Origin: DATKDU01 sp035512595
Lineage (GTDB): Bacteria; Planctomycetota; Planctomycetia; Pirellulales; Pirellulaceae
DNA length: 6,357 nt
Assembly (NCBI GenBank): GCA_035512595.1
Contig: DATKDU010000313.1
Location: 1-6,357 of the forward strand
Direction of reading: 5' to 3'
Shown: positions 3,511 through 6,357 of the stretch, one piece after another
Layout: each line of letters starts with the position of its first letter
How positions within the stretch are numbered: position 1 is the first letter of the stretch
Made by a program: the position numbers and the translations under genes
Notes under the pieces: model-generated
The model's database searches: none
Told to the model about the DNA's origin: nothing
The model's input: only the letters and a program-made list of their open reading frames with translations

Positions 3511-5910
3511 CTACTTCCTTTTGACCTTCGGACCCCGCTTGTCGGCCGGCGAGCCGTTGGGGCTGGGCTTGGTCGCGACCGGCTTGGCTTCCGTCTCCGC
3601 GCCTCCTGCGGGCGGCTTGTGCTTGGGGAGGAAGGTCCGCTCGATGATGCTCCAGCTCGTGCTGATGATGAAGTAGATGCACAGCCCGGCCGGCACTTTG
3701 AAAAACATGATCCCCATGAAGATCGTCATGTACTTCATCATCGACTGCTGCATCCGCGACTGCTCGTCGGTGGCCGGCGGCATGAACAGTTGCTGCTGAA
3801 CGATGAACAGCACGCAGGTGACCACCGGCAGGATGTTGAAAAACGGCCCGAGATAGCCCGCTTCACCAGCCAGCATCGCCGGCATCCACTCCTTCCAGAA
3901 GAAGAGCTGATCGGGGCCGGCCAGGTTGCTGGCCCACCAGAACCCGGGAATCAGCGACGCGTCCCGCAGGGCGATATCGACGGAGAGACAGCGATACAGG
4001 CCGATGAAGATCGGCAATTGCACGAACACCGGCAGGCAGCCGCCGAACATGTTGAAGTTGTGCTTCTTGTACAGCTCCTGCTGGGCCTTCATCTGCTTCT
4101 CGGTGTCCCCCGCATACTTCTCCTTGATCTTCTTGATCTCCGGCGCCAGCTCCTGCATCTTGGCCGCATTCTTGGCCTGCTTGATGCTCAAGGGGAGCAT
4201 GCAGGCCCGCACGATGACGGTCAGCAGCACGATGGCAATGCCGTAGTTCCCGGTCACGTCGTAGATTTTGTGCAGCACCCAGCTCAAGATGTTCGTGGGA
4301 ACCGCAAAGATCCGCCAGCCCTTCTCGATCAGCGAGCCGAGCTGGTAGGCGGTGAGCACCCCGTCATCCTTGGGGCCGAGGAAGACTTCGTAGTCGTGCT
4401 TGAGCACTCCTCCCGGCGCAACCTTCACCGGATCGTTCACCAGAACGACGGAGTTGTTGGCGGTCCGCGAGTATTCCGATTTAAGCTGCGAAACATCGTG
4501 AACCGGCTCGGCGAACGCCTTGCGAAATGTGATTCGCTCGTCCCCCATCGGCCGCGGAATGATCATCGCCGCGAAGAACTGCGTATCGACGCCGACGTAG
4601 TTCAGCTCCCGCTTGTCGCCCGACAGGAGCGGCTCCCCCTCGTAGCTTTGCTTGTCCTTTTTTGCCTTCAGGTAATTGTCGTAGAGGACTCGGCAGCCCG
4701 TCAATAATTGCCTCTCGTCTGGTTGCTGCGAGACGATGTCCCGCGCTCCGGCCGAAAAGAATATCCGCGGGTGCAGCTTCGTGAGATACCACCACCCTTC
4801 CAGCGGCAGTCCGTTGGGACCGGACAGTCGGTAGGCCAGCGGCACTTCGTCGGACAGATCGTTGTGGATTTCAATCTGCAAATGCAGCGAGTACGGATGC
4901 TCCATGCCGGGATTTCCCGGCTTGGCCCGATTCAGCGTGTACCGTTTGACGATCCGCAGCGAGCCGCTGACGCCTGATCCTGGCAATGCCGAGGCATCGA
5001 CGAGCGCTGTGAACTCGGCGCTGTCGTCGGTTGATTTGGTCAGCTCCCAGTTCCCTTCCCGCAGCGAAACGCCGGAAAACTCCTTGGCGCCGGAACGCAA
5101 TTCTTGAAAGCCGACCTTATCGAGCGTCAGCAAGAACGACAGCGGATCGGTGGTCGCGCCGTTGTCGCGCGTCTCCGGGCGGATCAGCTCCAGCGGATGG
5201 CGGGTCAGCTTCGTGCGAAAGGTGAGGGTCTGCCCACGGCCATCGACCGGCCGCAGCACCTCGACCTCGGCATTCTGCTCCGGCTTCGTTTTCAGCAAGA
5301 TCGCGTGCAGCTCATCCGGCGTCGCCGTCCTGCCGCCGTTGAGCGAGACGATGACATCGCCAACCTTGAGCCCCTCGATGACCTTCCCCCCTACTTCTTT
5401 GGCCAGGAACGCAGGCGTTCCGTGCCCCACGGCGCTGACGAGACATCCGTGCTTGTCGGCCGATAATCCCAGGTGGCCGAGGTAGCCGGTGTTGTCATCG
5501 GTGTCGAAGTACCGCCGCTGGGCATCGCCGGCCAATTCCATCCGCTCGACCGCTGCCCCGCGACTGTCGAGCGTCACCAGCCCCGGATAGCCGCTGGCCG
5601 GATCGACGGAACCGAGCGTGACTCGCTTCTGCGGCACCTTCGTGGCGGGCTGAGCGGCGACGCGGTCCGGATCCGGCTTGGCGGCCGGGTCCTTGACTTC
5701 GGCCTGGGGTGATTCGCCTTCTTTGGCCTTGTCGTCCTTGACGACCTCCTTGCCGGCCTTGTCGAGAGCCTCGTCTTTCTGGACCGCCTTGTCCCCCTCT
5801 TTTTTGGCGAGCGGCGGTTTCGGCGGCGGCCCCAGCCACTGGAGCAGCGCGAAATGCGTCGCCAGGACGAGGACGGCCAGGACGATGAACAGGATGTGAC
5901 GACGTTCCAC
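3511..5910 (-). CDS. yidC: Membrane protein insertase YidC with PDZ-like insertion
   Basis: YidC inserts and folds inner-membrane proteins, alone or with SecYEG. I place the start at GTG 5910 (799 aa, VERRHILFIVLAVLVL), because planctomycete-like YidC proteins begin this way. The 27 extra codons from ATG 5991 (MHFAFCIDHFAF) are a translation of the GCAAAAT repeat and a TGAGTGG-like repeat. Neither start has a good Shine-Dalgarno site. Domains in order: TM1 (about 6-25); a Lys/Glu/Asp/Pro-rich linker (about 30-95); a periplasmic beta-sandwich domain (about 96-525) containing a PDZ-like segment around 154-236 with the GLKVGDVIVSLNG loop; then the 60-kDa inner-membrane core (about 535-762). The core holds TVIVRACMLPLS with the conserved hydrophilic-groove Arg at 568, an amphipathic cytosolic loop KMQELAPEIKKIKEKY, GGCLPVFVQLPIFIGLY, and two further TM segments near 688-708 and 726-751. 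The tail is basic, ending KVKRK, and may contact ribosomes. E. coli YidC is 548 aa; the linker, PDZ-like part and tail account for most of the excess. Confidence 0.95.
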   Translation of the reverse strand: MERRHILFIVLAVLVLATHFALLQWLGPPPKPPLAKKEGDKAVQKDEALDKAGKEVVKDDKAKEGESPQAEVKDPAAKPDPDRVAAQPATKVPQKRVTLGSVDPASGYPGLVTLDSRGAAVERMELAGDAQRRYFDTDDNTGYLGHLGLSADKHGCLVSAVGHGTPAFLAKEVGGKVIEGLKVGDVIVSLNGGRTATPDELHAILLKTKPEQNAEVEVLRPVDGRGQTLTFRTKLTRHPLELIRPETRDNGATTDPLSFLLTLDKVGFQELRSGAKEFSGVSLREGNWELTKSTDDSAEFTALVDASALPGSGVSGSLRIVKRYTLNRAKPGNPGMEHPYSLHLQIEIHNDLSDEVPLAYRLSGPNGLPLEGWWYLTKLHPRIFFSAGARDIVSQQPDERQLLTGCRVLYDNYLKAKKDKQSYEGEPLLSGDKRELNYVGVDTQFFAAMIIPRPMGDERITFRKAFAEPVHDVSQLKSEYSRTANNSVVLVNDPVKVAPGGVLKHDYEVFLGPKDDGVLTAYQLGSLIEKGWRIFAVPTNILSWVLHKIYDVTGNYGIAIVLLTVIVRACMLPLSIKQAKNAAKMQELAPEIKKIKEKYAGDTEKQMKAQQELYKKHNFNMFGGCLPVFVQLPIFIGLYRCLSVDIALRDASLIPGFWWASNLAGPDQLFFWKEWMPAMLAGEAGYLGPFFNILPVVTCVLFIVQQQLFMPPATDEQSRMQQSMMKYMTIFMGIMFFKVPAGLCIYFIISTSWSIIERTFLPKHKPPAGGAETEAKPVATKPSPNGSPADKRGPKVKRK
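5206..5451 (-). other. PDZ-like domain segment within YidC periplasmic region
   Basis: This part of yidC encodes about 82 residues reading SAVGHGTPAF, then EGLKVGDVIVSLNGGRTATP, a helix DELHAILLK, and strand AEVEVLRP followed by QTLTFRTKL. That order (a small-residue turn, GL-x-x-GD-hydrophobic-hydrophobic-x-hydrophobic-NG, a helix, then two strands) matches bacterial PDZ domains of the HtrA/RseP type. It lies between early beta-sandwich strands and the rest of the periplasmic domain, so it is inserted and not appended. Boundaries are approximate. Confidence 0.7.
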
Positions 5911-5921
5911 GGAGACGGAGG

Positions 5922-5942
5922 GGTGAGTGGTGAGGGCGTGTG
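5922..5942. repeat. Short GGTGAGT heptad run before the yidC start
   Basis: GGTGAGT, GGTGAGG and GCGTGTG follow one another at 7-nt steps, 12 nt upstream of the inferred yidC GTG. They resemble the TGAGTGG/CCACTCA units at the mnmE stop, but here in the opposite orientation relative to transcription. The run makes ACTCACC-type sequence in the mRNA leader, with no ribosome binding site. Confidence 0.5.
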
Positions 5943-5956
5943 AATGAATCGGCGGA

Positions 5957-6056
5957 AATGCAAAATGATCAATGCAAAATGCAAAATGCAAAACTCAGCA
6001 AGGCATTTTCATCGACGCATTTTGACTTTTGCATTTTGCACTGGACATTTTGCATT
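5957..6056. repeat. GCAAAAT heptad palindrome upstream of yidC
   Basis: A 7-nt register can be followed from 5960 to 6057 without a slip. GCAAAAT units lie at 5960, 5974 and 5981, with GCAAAAC at 5988. After the centre the units become NNCATTT types at 6002, 6016, 6030 and 6044, the opposite strand of the same motif. Arms 5957-5993 and 6020-6056 pair at 32 of 37 positions around a 26-nt loop. The array lies in the 291-nt spacer between the phosphoesterase fragment and yidC, and would be in the yidC leader or contain its promoter; its AT-richness contrasts with the GC-rich genes. Bases 6058-6124 hold one TGAGTGG unit (6094-6100) and nothing else I recognise. Confidence 0.85.
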
Positions 6057-6124
6057 GTTTGGTAGTCCCCGCTACCGTTTGTTTCACACGCTCTGAGTGG
6101 TGTGCGTGGTGAGCGAAGTTCGTT

Positions 6125-6201
6125 GGAGGTCGGAAGTCGGAGTACTGAGTACCCAGTACGAAGTACCTTCGCTCCTGTCCCCGGACCCCTGTCCCCTGCC
6201 C
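6125..6201. repeat. Mixed heptad tract, eleven units in register
   Basis: Reading in steps of 7 from 6125 gives GGAGGTC, GGAAGTC, GGAGTAC, TGAGTAC, CCAGTAC and GAAGTAC, then CTTCGCT. The pyrimidine-rich units CCTGTCC, CCGGACC, CCTGTCC and CCTGCCC fill 6174-6201. The first six share an AG-N-N-C core. The last unit ends at 6201, immediately before the stop codon of the upstream phosphoesterase gene (6202-6204). The sequence drifts from one unit type to another while keeping one register. Confidence 0.8.
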
Positions 6202-6357
6202 CTACCGGCCGTCCTTCAGCCGGTCGGCCAGGAAGGGGTCCAACTCGTCAATGGCATAGATTTTCTCCATTGTCCGCTCGACCGGATAGGGGACCCGGCG
6301 GAATTCCACAACCTGTTCGTCCAAAAGAACATAGCACGCCCGCGGATCGCCATCCCG
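6202..6357 (-). CDS. Metallophosphoesterase family protein, C-terminal fragment
   Basis: An open minus-strand frame enters from the right edge and ends at TAG 6204-6202, giving 51 residues. It begins RDGDPRACYVLLDEQVVEF, continues RRVPYPVERTMEKIYAI, and ends near FLADRLKDGR. This matches, from memory, the C-terminus of calcineurin-like metallophosphoesterases (YfcE/ApaH-like superfamily), in which a GDPRACY strand follows the last metal-binding His motif. The metal ligands themselves would lie outside the window, so activity and substrate cannot be judged. Codon use is like that of the neighbouring genes. It is upstream of yidC on the same strand but separated by 291 nt of repeats, so cotranscription is uncertain. 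Confidence 0.75.
   Translation of the reverse strand, partial: RDGDPRACYVLLDEQVVEFRRVPYPVERTMEKIYAIDELDPFLADRLKDGR

Noticed and set aside
3403..4707. Long plus-strand open frame of 434 codons opposite yidC
   Set aside because: It is His/Leu/Arg-rich with no recognisable domain and starts inside the spacer palindrome. The opposite strand encodes an unmistakable YidC core.
5911..5991. N-terminal extension of YidC from ATG 5991
   Set aside because: These 27 codons are translated from GCAAAAT and GGTGAGT repeats. The family N-terminus begins at VERRHILF, so GTG 5910 is preferred.
6061..6076. GGTAG/CTACC hairpin as a terminator or operator upstream of yidC
   Set aside because: A 5-bp stem with a 6-nt loop and no U-tract is too weak to call.

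Overview
The composition and content suggest a planctomycete (Pirellulales-like) chromosome. The DNA is GC-rich, YidC and RsmD look like the planctomycete versions of these proteins, and the spacers are filled with low-complexity heptamer repeats (TTCAGGG, AATGACC, GCAAAAT, AGTACNN) of a kind I associate with that phylum. This assignment is an inference from sequence style; there is no rRNA or other phylogenetic marker here.

Every gene I can support lies on the minus strand, so transcription runs from high to low coordinates. In that order they are: the C-terminal 51 codons of a calcineurin-like metallophosphoesterase (6202-6357); yidC, the inner-membrane insertase (3511-5910); mnmE, the tRNA U34-modifying GTPase (2054-3397); rsmD, a 16S rRNA guanine-N2 methyltransferase family protein (1251-1889); an unrecognised secreted or periplasmic protein (240-1070); and the first 20 codons of an insertion-sequence transposase together with that element's end (1 to about 137). 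The core genes serve membrane-protein insertion and translation quality: YidC inserts membrane proteins, MnmE modifies tRNA wobble uridines and RsmD methylates 16S rRNA. yidC next to mnmE is a common bacterial arrangement. The spacers of about 113-290 bp mean this is a co-directional cluster, not a tightly packed operon. I recognised no promoter or intrinsic terminator.

The most unusual content is in the spacers. Nearly every one holds a periodic array, mostly with a 7-nt period but with different unit sequences: AATGACC (1120-1194, a near-perfect 31-bp palindrome), TTCAGGG (1896-1985), CCACTCA (2029-2056), GCAAAAT (5957-6056, palindromic) and a mixed heptad tract (6125-6201). The yidC-mnmE spacer instead has a 10-nt period and a palindrome (3405-3496). 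Two arrays end exactly at a stop codon. Within the coding genes, YidC appears to carry a PDZ-like insertion in its periplasmic domain, MnmE lacks Glu at its expected catalytic switch II position, and RsmD has SPPF where the family usually has (D/N)PP(F/Y). I see no defence, biosynthetic or other dedicated accessory system in the window.
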